Shown here: positions 25,508 to 33,313 of the stretch, in pieces
Layout: every line of letters starts with the position of its first letter
How positions within the stretch are numbered: the stretch's first letter is position 1
Notes under the pieces: generated by a model
The model's input: the letters and a program-made list of their open reading frames with translations, nothing else
Databases searched by the model: none
What the model was told of the DNA's origin: nothing
NCBI GenBank assembly: GCA_018673255.1
Contig: JABHDC010000048.1
Location: 1 to 64,000 of the forward strand
Origin: Gemmatimonadota bacterium
GTDB lineage: Bacteria > Latescibacterota > UBA2968 > UBA8231
DNA length: 64,000 bases
Direction of reading: 5' to 3'
Position numbers and translations under genes: made by a program

Positions 25508-25906
25508 TTATTCGCAGATGGCGTCGACTTCGATCTCGATGAGCATATCCGGGTCGATGAGTGCCGCTACTTCGACCATCGTTGTGGCGGGCGGGTGCTC
25601 GGCGAAGATCTCTGTGTGGGCACGCCCGAACGCCGACCACTGTGAGATGTCGGTGACGAACATTCGGGTTCGCACGACATCGGCCGCACCGGCGCCTAGC
25701 TCGGCCAGGGCGGCCAGAGCAATCTGAAGGCAACGCTTCGCCTGTTCGTAGGCATTACCCGGTGCGTGCACACCGCCCCCTTGAGCGACGGGGGCGGTGC
25801 CGGATACGCTGATGTGCTTGCCAGTGCGAATCGCACGGCAATAGCCAACCTGTGCCTCCCAGGGCGCCCCGGAATGAACGCGGCGCCGCTCGAGAGCGTC
25901 CTTCAC
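25508..25906 (-). CDS. RidA/YjgF-family protein
   Basis: 132 aa from a GTG that overlaps the stop of the aldolase gene (GTGA). Motifs: AIRTGKHISVSGTAPV, a helix QAKRCLQIALAALAELGAGAADVVRTRMFVTD (with the key Arg), and a closing TMVEVAALIDPDMLIEIEVDAI (the E of the active-site groove). RidA proteins are trimers that hydrolyse reactive enamine/imine intermediates or serve in catabolic pathways. Longer readings toward 26164 are rejected because they run through the aldolase gene. Confidence 0.88.
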   Translation of the reverse strand: MKDALERRRVHSGAPWEAQVGYCRAIRTGKHISVSGTAPVAQGGGVHAPGNAYEQAKRCLQIALAALAELGAGAADVVRTRMFVTDISQWSAFGRAHTEIFAEHPPATTMVEVAALIDPDMLIEIEVDAICE

Positions 25907-26688
25907 CCGTCGATCTCGCGTCGCAGACTCTCGCCGTGCGTCTTCCACCAATCGTGCAGGATGTTGATATCGGTGCCGATGCAGAAATGCCGGACGCCCA
26001 TGTCGAGATAGTACTTGGCGCCATCGGGGTGGTTGATCTCGGCCCGCGGCTGAACGCCGGCAGCCAGAGAGGCTTTGATGACGCGTTTCTCCACTTCCTT
26101 CACTTCCTGCGATCCGCCCTGTCCGGCCTTGCCGATGCTCATCGAATAGTCGGCGGGTCCCCATTGGATCATGTCGACACCGGGTACGGCCAGGATTTCA
26201 TCAAGTTGTTCGACGGCGCCATTCTTCTCGATCATCAGCACGACGACGATGTCGCGAAGGGCCTGCACGTACTCAGGAGTCCCACCGTATCCCATATACG
26301 TGAACCGACGTGTGGCCACGCCATACGTCCCGCCATCCTCCGGCGTTTCCGGGCGTGCGATATTCACGCATTCGGTGGCATCCTCGACACAGCGGCTGTC
26401 GGAGAACAGAACGGACTGGAAGCCGGAGCCGATTGCCCGTGAGGCGATCCAGGAACGCGGGTCCTGCTCGACCTTGATCATGGTGCCCAGATCGTGGAGT
26501 TCGGCAGCACGGCAGAAATCGTCAAAAGCCTGCAGGTCATAAGAGCCATACTCGGCGACGAATTCCACGTAGTCGTACTGACCGGTCAGGGCCAGCGCTT
26601 CCACGACATTGGGCCAGATTGTGTGGACGTGCGTGCCGAGGGTCGGTTTCCCGGCGTCGAGCAGCTGGCGCAGCGTGTTGGGTCGGAT
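25903..26688 (-). CDS. HpcH/HpaI-type class II aldolase, apparent ATC start
   Basis: 261 aa if translation starts at ATC 26688-26686. The protein begins IRPNTLRQLLDAGKPTLGTH, where relatives usually begin with Met followed by RPN. Family motifs: DYVEFVAEYGSYD, a metal-binding E in MIKVEQDPRSW, VVLMIEKNGAVEQLDEI, GVDMIQWGPADYSMSIG and a final GTDIN. It should cleave or form a pyruvate-derived aldol product. A GGAGG lies six bases before the ATC, and no ATG, GTG or TTG exists in frame until deep inside the preceding lactonase gene. Either a rare ATC start is used, or a G-to-C error or mutation affects the start codon. It overlaps ridA downstream. Confidence 0.82.
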   Translation of the reverse strand: MRPNTLRQLLDAGKPTLGTHVHTIWPNVVEALALTGQYDYVEFVAEYGSYDLQAFDDFCRAAELHDLGTMIKVEQDPRSWIASRAIGSGFQSVLFSDSRCVEDATECVNIARPETPEDGGTYGVATRRFTYMGYGGTPEYVQALRDIVVVLMIEKNGAVEQLDEILAVPGVDMIQWGPADYSMSIGKAGQGGSQEVKEVEKRVIKASLAAGVQPRAEINHPDGAKYYLDMGVRHFCIGTDINILHDWWKTHGESLRREIDG

Positions 26689-26770
26689 GGAGTGCCTCCG
26701 TTGATTCAGATGGTTGCTCTGTGAAGTTGATGCTTGAGTTTTCTGCTTCTCTGCCGTGCCGGCCCGAAGA

Positions 26771-27850
26771 TCAACTGCATGACAGGATCTTGAGGCAAAC
26801 CGGCGACGGGGTCTGGAGTACATCCCCGGTTGCTGTGAGCCCACCATCGCCCTGTATGCGGAAGACGGGTACCGTGTTGGTGTTCTGTCCTCCTGAATAC
26901 AGCCAGGTGCCGGTGGGATCCAGGACGAGATTGCGCGGCGTGGCCGGCACATCCTGGTGGCCCTTGGCCGTCAGTTGACCGGCTTCATCGATCGAATAGA
27001 TGGCGATGGAATCGTGGCCGCGATTCGATCCGTAGAGTGTGCGTCCGTCCGGCGTGATGTGAAGATCAGCGGTGTGTGTCGTCTCGCTGTAATCGGCGGG
27101 GATTGTCGTGATCTCCTGCATCTGTTTCAGCGTGCCAGCCGTCTCGTCCCAGTCGAAGCCTGTGATCGTGTTGCCCATTTCGTTGATCACATACGCCGTC
27201 TGACGTGAGGGATGTACTGCAAAGTGCCGGGGGCCACTGCCTGGTGTGACCGTACCGGCGCTATGGGTCTTGAGCTTTCCTGCCTCCAGATCCAACTCAT
27301 AGATCACGACCTGATCCAGACCCAGATCGGCACAGAAGGCAAATCGATTGGATGGATCGATGTTGACGGAGTGAGCGTGCGGCTCCTGCTGACGCTGTTC
27401 GTCGACGCTGGAGCCCACGTGTTGCTGGAAATCGGCCATCTCACCCAGACTGCCATCCGGGTTGATTGGATGCATGGCGAGATTGCCCCCGCCGTAGTTG
27501 GCGCACAGGACGAAACGACCTGTGGCATCGACCGTGTTGTGGCATGGTGAGCCACCCGTGGGCTGAAGATTCAGATACGACAGATCCCCCGAATCCTGAT
27601 CGATGGAAAAAGCACTCACCGCACCACCGCCATTGTGGGTGCTGGTCTCCGATACGGCGTACAGATACTTGCCGGACGGGTGTAGACTCAGATAGGAAGG
27701 AGCGTCTTCACAAGCGGTAGAACCGAGGAGCTGGATGGCGCCGGAGGCTGGATCGATTTCTCCGTAGTGGATGGCGGCATCCTCACCGCGCGTGTAGTTC
27801 CCGATGTAGACGAGCTGACGCTCTGGCATGGTCTGTGATGACTCCGTCAT
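26771..27850 (-). CDS. Lactonase-family seven-bladed beta-propeller (6-phosphogluconolactonase type)
   Basis: 359 aa. Signatures: VYIGNYTRGED at the start, YLSLHPSGKYLYAVSE, GGSPCHNTVDATGRFVLCANYGGGNLA, AHSVNIDPSNRFAFCADLG, GPRHFAVHPSRQTAYVINE and a late TPRNLVLDPTGTWLYSGGQNTNTV. These repeats match the YbhE/Pgl lactonase_7 family, which opens sugar lactones. ATG 27829 is an alternative start. It lies between the DUF2961 glycosidase and the aldolase on the same strand, which fits a sugar-acid degradation route: glycosidase, oxidation, lactonase, aldolase. Confidence 0.87.
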   Translation of the reverse strand: MTESSQTMPERQLVYIGNYTRGEDAAIHYGEIDPASGAIQLLGSTACEDAPSYLSLHPSGKYLYAVSETSTHNGGGAVSAFSIDQDSGDLSYLNLQPTGGSPCHNTVDATGRFVLCANYGGGNLAMHPINPDGSLGEMADFQQHVGSSVDEQRQQEPHAHSVNIDPSNRFAFCADLGLDQVVIYELDLEAGKLKTHSAGTVTPGSGPRHFAVHPSRQTAYVINEMGNTITGFDWDETAGTLKQMQEITTIPADYSETTHTADLHITPDGRTLYGSNRGHDSIAIYSIDEAGQLTAKGHQDVPATPRNLVLDPTGTWLYSGGQNTNTVPVFRIQGDGGLTATGDVLQTPSPVCLKILSCS

Positions 27851-27952
27851 GGGCGGCTTTGGGGTGAGGTACGGCAAAATAACAAGGCCCCGGGACGGCT
27901 ACAAGGAAATGAGCGGTCCCGAGGCCAGATTTGATCGGCGACGACGAGTGGG

Positions 27953-28996
27953 TCAGATGATCTCGCGGTCGTTGGCAACGGGCAGCATCGGGAAGGGAGC
28001 TGTAGGCAACGTCTGGTACCAGTACACGACGGAGGCGATGTCGTCCTGCATCGGCAGGTAGCGGTGCTCGGAGCGCCATCCGAGGGCCTGCATGTGGACT
28101 CGGAGATCTTTCTTGAAGAAGACAGGATCATGCACGTGGAATCGATACAGGGTCATGCGTGCACCGACCTGGCCGGATTCACCGGACACCTGCAGGAAAC
28201 CGAGGAAAGGGGCGGTGAAATCACGGCCAAAGCACCAGGCGCCGCCGAAGTAGTCCTCCGTGCCGGTGCCGCAGATGGTCGGGTGCTGGCCGTCCCCGTC
28301 GAGGAACATCTTGATCTCGCCTTCCCCCCACCAGCCGGCATTGTTCTGCTGCCACGCCATGAAGGTGCCCACATACTGACCGCGGCCTTCGACACCATCG
28401 ATCATCACAAATTCCTCCGCATAAGCGAGGGGGTTCGTGCGTCGCCACTGTGCGTGGAAGTAAAGGGCGTCATCTGGTACATCTTCGAGGGTGTAGTTGA
28501 TCGTGTAGAAGAATCCGCGTAGCTCATTCACATCGTCGTTCTGCACGGTGATGCGAGCGTGTTTCCGGAAAGGCATGGCGAAGTAGATGTTCATGCCGCC
28601 TGACGGGTTCACATTGATCGGCACGGCCAGGACGTCCTGGCGGCGATTCCATGCATTGGCCATGAAGTCACCTAAAGGGGCTTCGATCGACGGTTGATCC
28701 TGGCCATCCCAGTACACGCGGATGATGACCGAGCGATAGTATTTCTCGGAGAAGGTGAACCACATATGCCGGATCACACCCGGTCCCTCATGGTCCATGA
28801 GGGTGGTGGTTTCGCCTGCGGCCAGTTCCAGACAGGGCCGCACTTTCCAGCCGATGCCGAGTTCACGGGCTGCACCTTCTCCTTTCGGGTCGGCCTTGGC
28901 GCCACCGGCGATGGCTCCATCAGGATTCTCCGCACTCAGCGAGCGTGATTCGGCCTTGCGGTCGAGGAACAGGTTGCCCAGATCGATTGGCAGCAT
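27953..28996 (-). CDS. DUF2961 protein (glycoside hydrolase family 172-like)
   Basis: 347 aa, no signal peptide. Typical pattern: RSLSAENPDGAIAGGAKA near the N-terminus, IRHMWFTF, VYWDGQDQPSIEAPLGDFMA, YFAMPFRKHARITVQND, GEGEIKMFLDGDGQHPTICGTGTEDYFGGAW (the most conserved block with catalytic acids), then LYRFHVHDPVFF. Members are two-jelly-roll enzymes active on arabinofuranosides or fructose anhydrides. Specificity here is open. It begins a co-oriented carbohydrate block ending at ridA. Confidence 0.9.
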   Translation of the reverse strand: MLPIDLGNLFLDRKAESRSLSAENPDGAIAGGAKADPKGEGAARELGIGWKVRPCLELAAGETTTLMDHEGPGVIRHMWFTFSEKYYRSVIIRVYWDGQDQPSIEAPLGDFMANAWNRRQDVLAVPINVNPSGGMNIYFAMPFRKHARITVQNDDVNELRGFFYTINYTLEDVPDDALYFHAQWRRTNPLAYAEEFVMIDGVEGRGQYVGTFMAWQQNNAGWWGEGEIKMFLDGDGQHPTICGTGTEDYFGGAWCFGRDFTAPFLGFLQVSGESGQVGARMTLYRFHVHDPVFFKKDLRVHMQALGWRSEHRYLPMQDDIASVVYWYQTLPTAPFPMLPVANDREII

Positions 28997-29133
28997 CGTG
29001 TCAGTTCTCCGTGTTGGACATTGATTTCATATGATGACTAACAACCCACCAGTCGGCGAGCGGGTCAACCGCACAAGAGGCTCGTTCAGCGGACGGGTTG
29101 CTGATCTGTCACCGATCTGGTGCGTTGGCTCTC

Positions 29134-30417
29134 TTAGCCGAAGCGATCCGGATCGAGAAGATGCAGATCGTGGTCGATGGTCGATCCCATGACCAGACGC
29201 GCCGCGGTCTGGCCGGTGACGGCACCCAGCGAGATCCCGATCATCGCGTGTCCCGCAGCCAGGACCAGATTCTGCCAGCGTCGTGTCCGACCCAGCATGG
29301 GCAGACCGTCCGGTGTGCAGGGCCGCAGGCCGCCCCACACTTCCTCGACAACGAAGTGATCTGGATCCCAGGACGGCAGATACCGGGGCACGGCTGCGGT
29401 GAGCGCGTCGACGCGTCGTGTGTTGAGGCTCAGATCCATACCAGCCAGTTCGAGGGTGCCAGCGAAGCGAACACGACGTGTGTCTCCCGGACCGGAGAGC
29501 GGTGTCACGGCGACCTTGGCTTCGGTCAGCATGAAGGGCACCCTCGGTGTATCCGCCGGGGCCTCGACGGTGACGGAGTACCCCTTTGCCGGTTGGATCG
29601 GTATGGTCAGCCCCAAACCTCGGGCAACAGAAGGCGACCACGAGCCGCTGGCCAGGACGATCTGCTGGGGCTGGTAGGTGCCCTGCGAGGTCGATACGGT
29701 GTCGATTCGGTTCCTGGCAACCTGCCAGCCGGTGACCGCGGCATTTTCTACAATGTGCGCGCCGGCCTCGCTGGCCGCTGTCGCCAGTGCGGCGACACAC
29801 CGGGCAGGATCCAGATGGGCATCGTCGGGGTAGAGGAGTCCCCCCACGACCTGACAGGCCAGCCCATCCAGGTGCCGGGCGCAGGCAGCCGGATCCAATT
29901 GCTGGGTAGGGATGCCGGCGGCGCCCATCTCTTCTGCCTCATGGCACGCGTCGGCAAAGCCGGCCTGGGTGTCACACAGCAGGATACGACCGCGGCGCTC
30001 ATAGCCGAAGTCCAGACCGTCGGCGACCATCTCTTCATACAGCGCACGACTGGTCATGTGCAGATCGCGCAGGATGGGAATTGCGGCCTGCACCCGCTCC
30101 GGGGTTGCAGCACGCCAGAAGCGCCACAGCCAGCGGGCCAGATCCAGATCGAACCGCGGCTTGATATAGAAGGGACTGGCCGGGTTGAGCATCCAGCGCA
30201 ATCCGTGCTGGATCGCGGCCGGTTCGGCGAGGGGGACTGAGTGAGAGGGGACCAGCAGACCGGCATTGCCATAGGAGCTGCCCGCAGCGAGCTGATCCTT
30301 TTCGACGAGGGTCACGTCGACACCCTGTCGAGCCAGATAGAGGGTGGTGCAGACGCCGACGATGCCACCACCGATGACGAGAACGTCCGTGGACTGAGCC
30401 TGTCCGCTATGGGTCAT
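29134..30417 (-). CDS. FAD-dependent D-amino acid dehydrogenase-like oxidoreductase
   Basis: 427 aa. The dinucleotide motif VLVIGGGIVGVCTTLYLARQGVDVTLVEKD is at the N-terminus. Further on come GSSYGNAGLL, ASGSWSP and, near the C-terminus, WGGLRPCTPDGLPMLG and AAGHAMIGISLGAVTGQ, as in DadA and hydroxyproline oxidases. It would oxidise an amine or D-amino acid and feed electrons to the membrane. ATG 30417 overlaps the stop of the upstream zinc-ribbon gene (ATGA). Confidence 0.9.
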   Translation of the reverse strand: MTHSGQAQSTDVLVIGGGIVGVCTTLYLARQGVDVTLVEKDQLAAGSSYGNAGLLVPSHSVPLAEPAAIQHGLRWMLNPASPFYIKPRFDLDLARWLWRFWRAATPERVQAAIPILRDLHMTSRALYEEMVADGLDFGYERRGRILLCDTQAGFADACHEAEEMGAAGIPTQQLDPAACARHLDGLACQVVGGLLYPDDAHLDPARCVAALATAASEAGAHIVENAAVTGWQVARNRIDTVSTSQGTYQPQQIVLASGSWSPSVARGLGLTIPIQPAKGYSVTVEAPADTPRVPFMLTEAKVAVTPLSGPGDTRRVRFAGTLELAGMDLSLNTRRVDALTAAVPRYLPSWDPDHFVVEEVWGGLRPCTPDGLPMLGRTRRWQNLVLAAGHAMIGISLGAVTGQTAARLVMGSTIDHDLHLLDPDRFG

Positions 30418-30677
30418 TTTCGTCGCATCCCCTTCGTGTAGAGCTTGCCGCCGATCACCTTGTAAGCCGGGCCGCCACCGATCATGCGTTCGCGTGCGAA
30501 GGTCTGACCGCAGGTCGGGCACTCTAGGGCACCATCGGTGAAGTCCTCGGCGATGCGCTGGGGGCGGATCTTGACGAGAGATCCATCACCCCCCTTGTGA
30601 TACTTGTAGAGCAGGGTCCTGCACTTGGCACAGTGGATGGAGATGGTCCGTGCATCGCTCGGGAGCCGGTCCGCCAT
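30414..30677 (-). CDS. Small zinc-ribbon protein
   Basis: 87 aa. Two cysteine pairs, HCAKC near residue 15 and CPTCG near 53, separated by a basic, polar linker (LLYKYHKGGDGSL), form a rubredoxin-like zinc knuckle. The C-terminus is glycine-rich and basic. I do not recognise a named family; similar short proteins of unknown function occur as companions of unrelated enzymes. Start ATG 30677 lies 8 bases after the upstream membrane protein gene and the stop overlaps the downstream oxidoreductase. Confidence 0.7.
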   Translation of the reverse strand: MADRLPSDARTISIHCAKCRTLLYKYHKGGDGSLVKIRPQRIAEDFTDGALECPTCGQTFARERMIGGGPAYKVIGGKLYTKGMRRK

Positions 30678-30685
30678 CCGGGTTT

Positions 30686-31087
30686 CTACTCTCCGCCCGG
30701 TGTCGCCAGTCGGGCGCCAGCATAGGCGGCGGGCAGAAAGAGGATGATGCTGATGAGGATGAACCACCAGGGATAGGGCATGCCGATCACCTTGGACAGG
30801 CCGGCCAGCATGAGGACACCGCCGACCAGGAGTCCGTAGAATGATCTGCCCATGATCCGGGCCGCGAGCCAGGCGCCGGTGAATGTTCCCAGAGCCCACG
30901 TGGCCAGGATGGCGCCCAGTGCGCCGGCGGGCATTGCTTCAATGGTGGCGGCCAGATCTCGCGCGTCAGTGCCTGGATCAGTGACGCCATCAGCTGCAAA
31001 CAGGGCCAGTCCGATGGGCTGCAGCAGGGCGATGGTAACAAAGGCCAGCGCGATACTGGCGATGACAGCCAGGAGAGCACGTATCAC
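30686..31087 (-). CDS. Four-helix small membrane protein
   Basis: 133 aa with hydrophobic segments near residues 4-30, 55-80, 84-98 and 105-125, the second containing GALGAILATWALGTFTGAWLAARI. A glycine- and alanine-rich pattern resembles small YjgN or DUF-type inner-membrane proteins but I cannot name it. It is placed upstream of the zinc-ribbon gene with a short gap, in the same direction. Confidence 0.6.
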   Translation of the reverse strand: MIRALLAVIASIALAFVTIALLQPIGLALFAADGVTDPGTDARDLAATIEAMPAGALGAILATWALGTFTGAWLAARIMGRSFYGLLVGGVLMLAGLSKVIGMPYPWWFILISIILFLPAAYAGARLATPGGE

Positions 31088-31113
31088 GGGGGATTCCGAT
31101 CAGTCGAGCATTG

Positions 31114-32076
31114 TCAGCGCGAGGCCTGGCTGACGGGTTGGTCCGAGAATGTGATGTGGGGGAAAACCTCAGGCACATGTGAATCCCAGACACCGTGCGG
31201 GCTCCACGCCCAGCCACCGTGATCGGTTGCCGGCGGTGCTTCTTTGTACTGATTGAAGCGAGAGAAATCCATCCGCCACGTGTCGCCGCTGTTCGGCGGG
31301 CAGGCACGGCCATCGCCGTGAGCGACCCAGGTCAGACCCGACCAGGGGACGGCCAGTTCGACCGTCCAGCCGCGATCACGATCGCTGTTGTTGTTGATCG
31401 TGCCATCCAGGTGCACGGCCGTCTTCAACCCGGGCAGATCCCAGTTCCAGTAGCCGATTCGGGGCCCTCGCGGGTGGTCCTTGTAGCCGACGCCGTGGAA
31501 GGGGAGCACCTGCTCAGGATCCCGGGAGAATTCGGGAATCTTGTCGTAGCCCTTTTGCTGGTAGATCTGCTCCCACAGGAAGAAGACCTCGTAGATCGTG
31601 CCAAAGGAATTGATCTCGAATTCGTAGTAGCCATCAGCGCCGGCGATGAAGAGCTCCACATCGTTGTCCTGATAGATCGGCGCATCCCGCTCGGTCAGTG
31701 TCGCCTCGAGGAAGGGTTCCTCGATCCAATACCCCACGTACAGGTAGTCGTCATCCCACAGGACCGCTGCGCGGGTGTCGTGGATCCCCTCGTTGCCATT
31801 GACCAGATCGCTGAATCGCGGTGACCGCGGTGCCTTGATCCAGGACTCCTCATCGAGGTGACCATCCACAGCGATGGGACCCTCGGCCCGATAGGCAGTG
31901 TAGCGGGCGATCTGATCTTCTGGCCAGGGCAATTGCGACATGGGAATCGATCCTGAGGATGGGCTGTCGGTGGCCATCGCGGCGCCAGCAGAGGTCAGCA
32001 CGGCGATGAGGAGGGTCGCTGCGAGGATGCGCGCGTGTTGGGGCCGGGTGCTGGCGACAGATAGTCGGCGTGTCAC
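31114..32076 (-). CDS. CBM9-like (DOMON-fold) secreted carbohydrate-binding protein
   Basis: 320 aa. An N-terminal signal peptide (basic start, then ILAATLLIAVLTSAGAAMA, cleavage near residue 35) is followed by a CBM9-like domain: PIAVDGHLDEESWIKAPRSPRFSDL, AAVLWDDDYLYVGYWIEEP, DNDVELFIAGADGYYEFEINSFGTIYE, then DRGWTVELAVPW and WRMDFSRF. Such proteins bind sugars in the periplasm or at the surface and are common near xylan or glycan utilisation genes. No catalytic domain is attached. Confidence 0.88.
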   Translation of the reverse strand: MTRRLSVASTRPQHARILAATLLIAVLTSAGAAMATDSPSSGSIPMSQLPWPEDQIARYTAYRAEGPIAVDGHLDEESWIKAPRSPRFSDLVNGNEGIHDTRAAVLWDDDYLYVGYWIEEPFLEATLTERDAPIYQDNDVELFIAGADGYYEFEINSFGTIYEVFFLWEQIYQQKGYDKIPEFSRDPEQVLPFHGVGYKDHPRGPRIGYWNWDLPGLKTAVHLDGTINNNSDRDRGWTVELAVPWSGLTWVAHGDGRACPPNSGDTWRMDFSRFNQYKEAPPATDHGGWAWSPHGVWDSHVPEVFPHITFSDQPVSQASR

Positions 32077-32115
32077 GATCGATCTCCAGGAATGGAACCG
32101 ACTTGCGGCCGATCC

Positions 32116-33144
32116 CTACACGTTGAACAGGAAGTGCATGATGTCGCCGTCTTCGACGGTGTAGTCGCGGCCCCGTGTCTGCATCAGGCCCTGGTTCTTG
32201 GCTTCCACTTCTGAACCGGCTTTGACGAAGTCTTCATAAGCCATCACTTCGGCGCGGATGAAGCCGCGTTCGATGTCAGAGTGGATACTGCCACCCGCCT
32301 CCGGTGCCAGGGCGCCCTTGCGGATCGTCCAGGCACGGCACTCATCCTCTCCGACCGTATAGTAGGACATCAGGCCGAGGGCGTCGTAAGCGGCGGCATT
32401 GACGCGATCCACGCCGGGCGCCGACAGGCCCAGTTCGGCCAGGTACTCACGGGCCTCGTCGGCATCCTCCATCTCGGCCACCTCGGCCTCAATCTGCACG
32501 GAGACGGCGACGGAAGCTTCTGGCAACTGTCTGCCCAGGTCGTCTTCCGACACATTGTAGACGCGCAGCACAGGCAGGAAGGTCACCAGATCCAGGGAAC
32601 GGACGGCGGTGCGTTCGCTCTCATCCAGTTCCAGGGTCTCGAGTCGTTCGCCGGACTCCAGGCAGGCCATCGCCTTGTCGAGGACGGCTTTCTCTCGCTC
32701 CTGCTCCGGCTTGAGTCCCGATCGGCCCTCCTTGGCGAGTCGCTCGAGTCGTGTCTCGACGAGGGCCATGTCGGCCAGCAACAGTTCGGCCTCGAGATTC
32801 TCGCGATCACGGTCGGCATCGATCGAGCCGCTCGGGTGGTAGACGCTCTCATCCTCGAAGGCGCGCAGGACGAGGCAGACCTGGTGGCAGCGTCGTGCCG
32901 CAGTAAGCCACTCGTAGTTGCCGCCACCCTCCGCATCTGGACAGAGAACGAAGTTGTTCTCTGCATAGGTGGTCTTCTCGGGGTTGAACATGCCGGCCAG
33001 CACGTCGACACGCGGGTCGCGGATCGGTGCGATGCCTTCGACGGTTTCGCCCGGCTTGAGGCCATCGGGAACCTGACGTGTCGTCAGCAAAGTGAACAAG
33101 GTGCGTTTGCCGGCCTGAGGCAGGCCGATAAGGGCAATCTTCAT
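32116..33144 (-). CDS. Divergent YchF/Obg-like protein with DUF933 domain, degenerate GTPase motifs
   Basis: 342 aa. The C-terminal DUF933/TGS-like domain is well kept: LMSYYTVGEDECRAWTIRKGALAPEAGGSIHSDIERGFIRAEVM and the end RDYTVEDGDIMHFLFNV match YchF. The N-terminal P-loop is GLPQAGKRTL, with Arg where YchF has Ser after GK. The DIAGLV switch (G3) is replaced by CPDAEGGGNYEWL. The atypical YchF G4 motif NxxE survives as NVSE. So the fold is retained but nucleotide hydrolysis may be impaired. A coiled coil lies near 120-180 as in YchF. Start 33144 is used; the upstream reading is unconserved. Confidence 0.82.
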   Translation of the reverse strand: MKIALIGLPQAGKRTLFTLLTTRQVPDGLKPGETVEGIAPIRDPRVDVLAGMFNPEKTTYAENNFVLCPDAEGGGNYEWLTAARRCHQVCLVLRAFEDESVYHPSGSIDADRDRENLEAELLLADMALVETRLERLAKEGRSGLKPEQEREKAVLDKAMACLESGERLETLELDESERTAVRSLDLVTFLPVLRVYNVSEDDLGRQLPEASVAVSVQIEAEVAEMEDADEAREYLAELGLSAPGVDRVNAAAYDALGLMSYYTVGEDECRAWTIRKGALAPEAGGSIHSDIERGFIRAEVMAYEDFVKAGSEVEAKNQGLMQTRGRDYTVEDGDIMHFLFNV

Positions 33145-33231
33145 TGGTTTCCTGGCAGATGGAGTCGGTGTCTCAGATGCCCGGGCCCGGCAGAGCTCAA
33201 GCACAACCCATCTAAGATCGACCCGACGCGG

Positions 33232-33283
33232 CACATGTGCCAGACACGGATACCAGACACATGTGCCAGAGACGGGTGCCAGA
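33232..33283. repeat. Imperfect 26-bp tandem duplication in a divergent promoter region
   Basis: CACATGTGCCAGACACGGATACCAGA (33232-33257) is followed immediately by a second copy differing at a few positions (33258-33283), with a partial third (GACAGGTG) after it. It lies in the 169-base gap between the divergent YchF-like and DUF6785 genes. CACATGTG is itself palindromic, so paired regulator sites are possible. Confidence 0.7.
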
Positions 33284-33313
33284 GACAGGTGATGCGAGAT
33301 TCATCTTGCTTCG

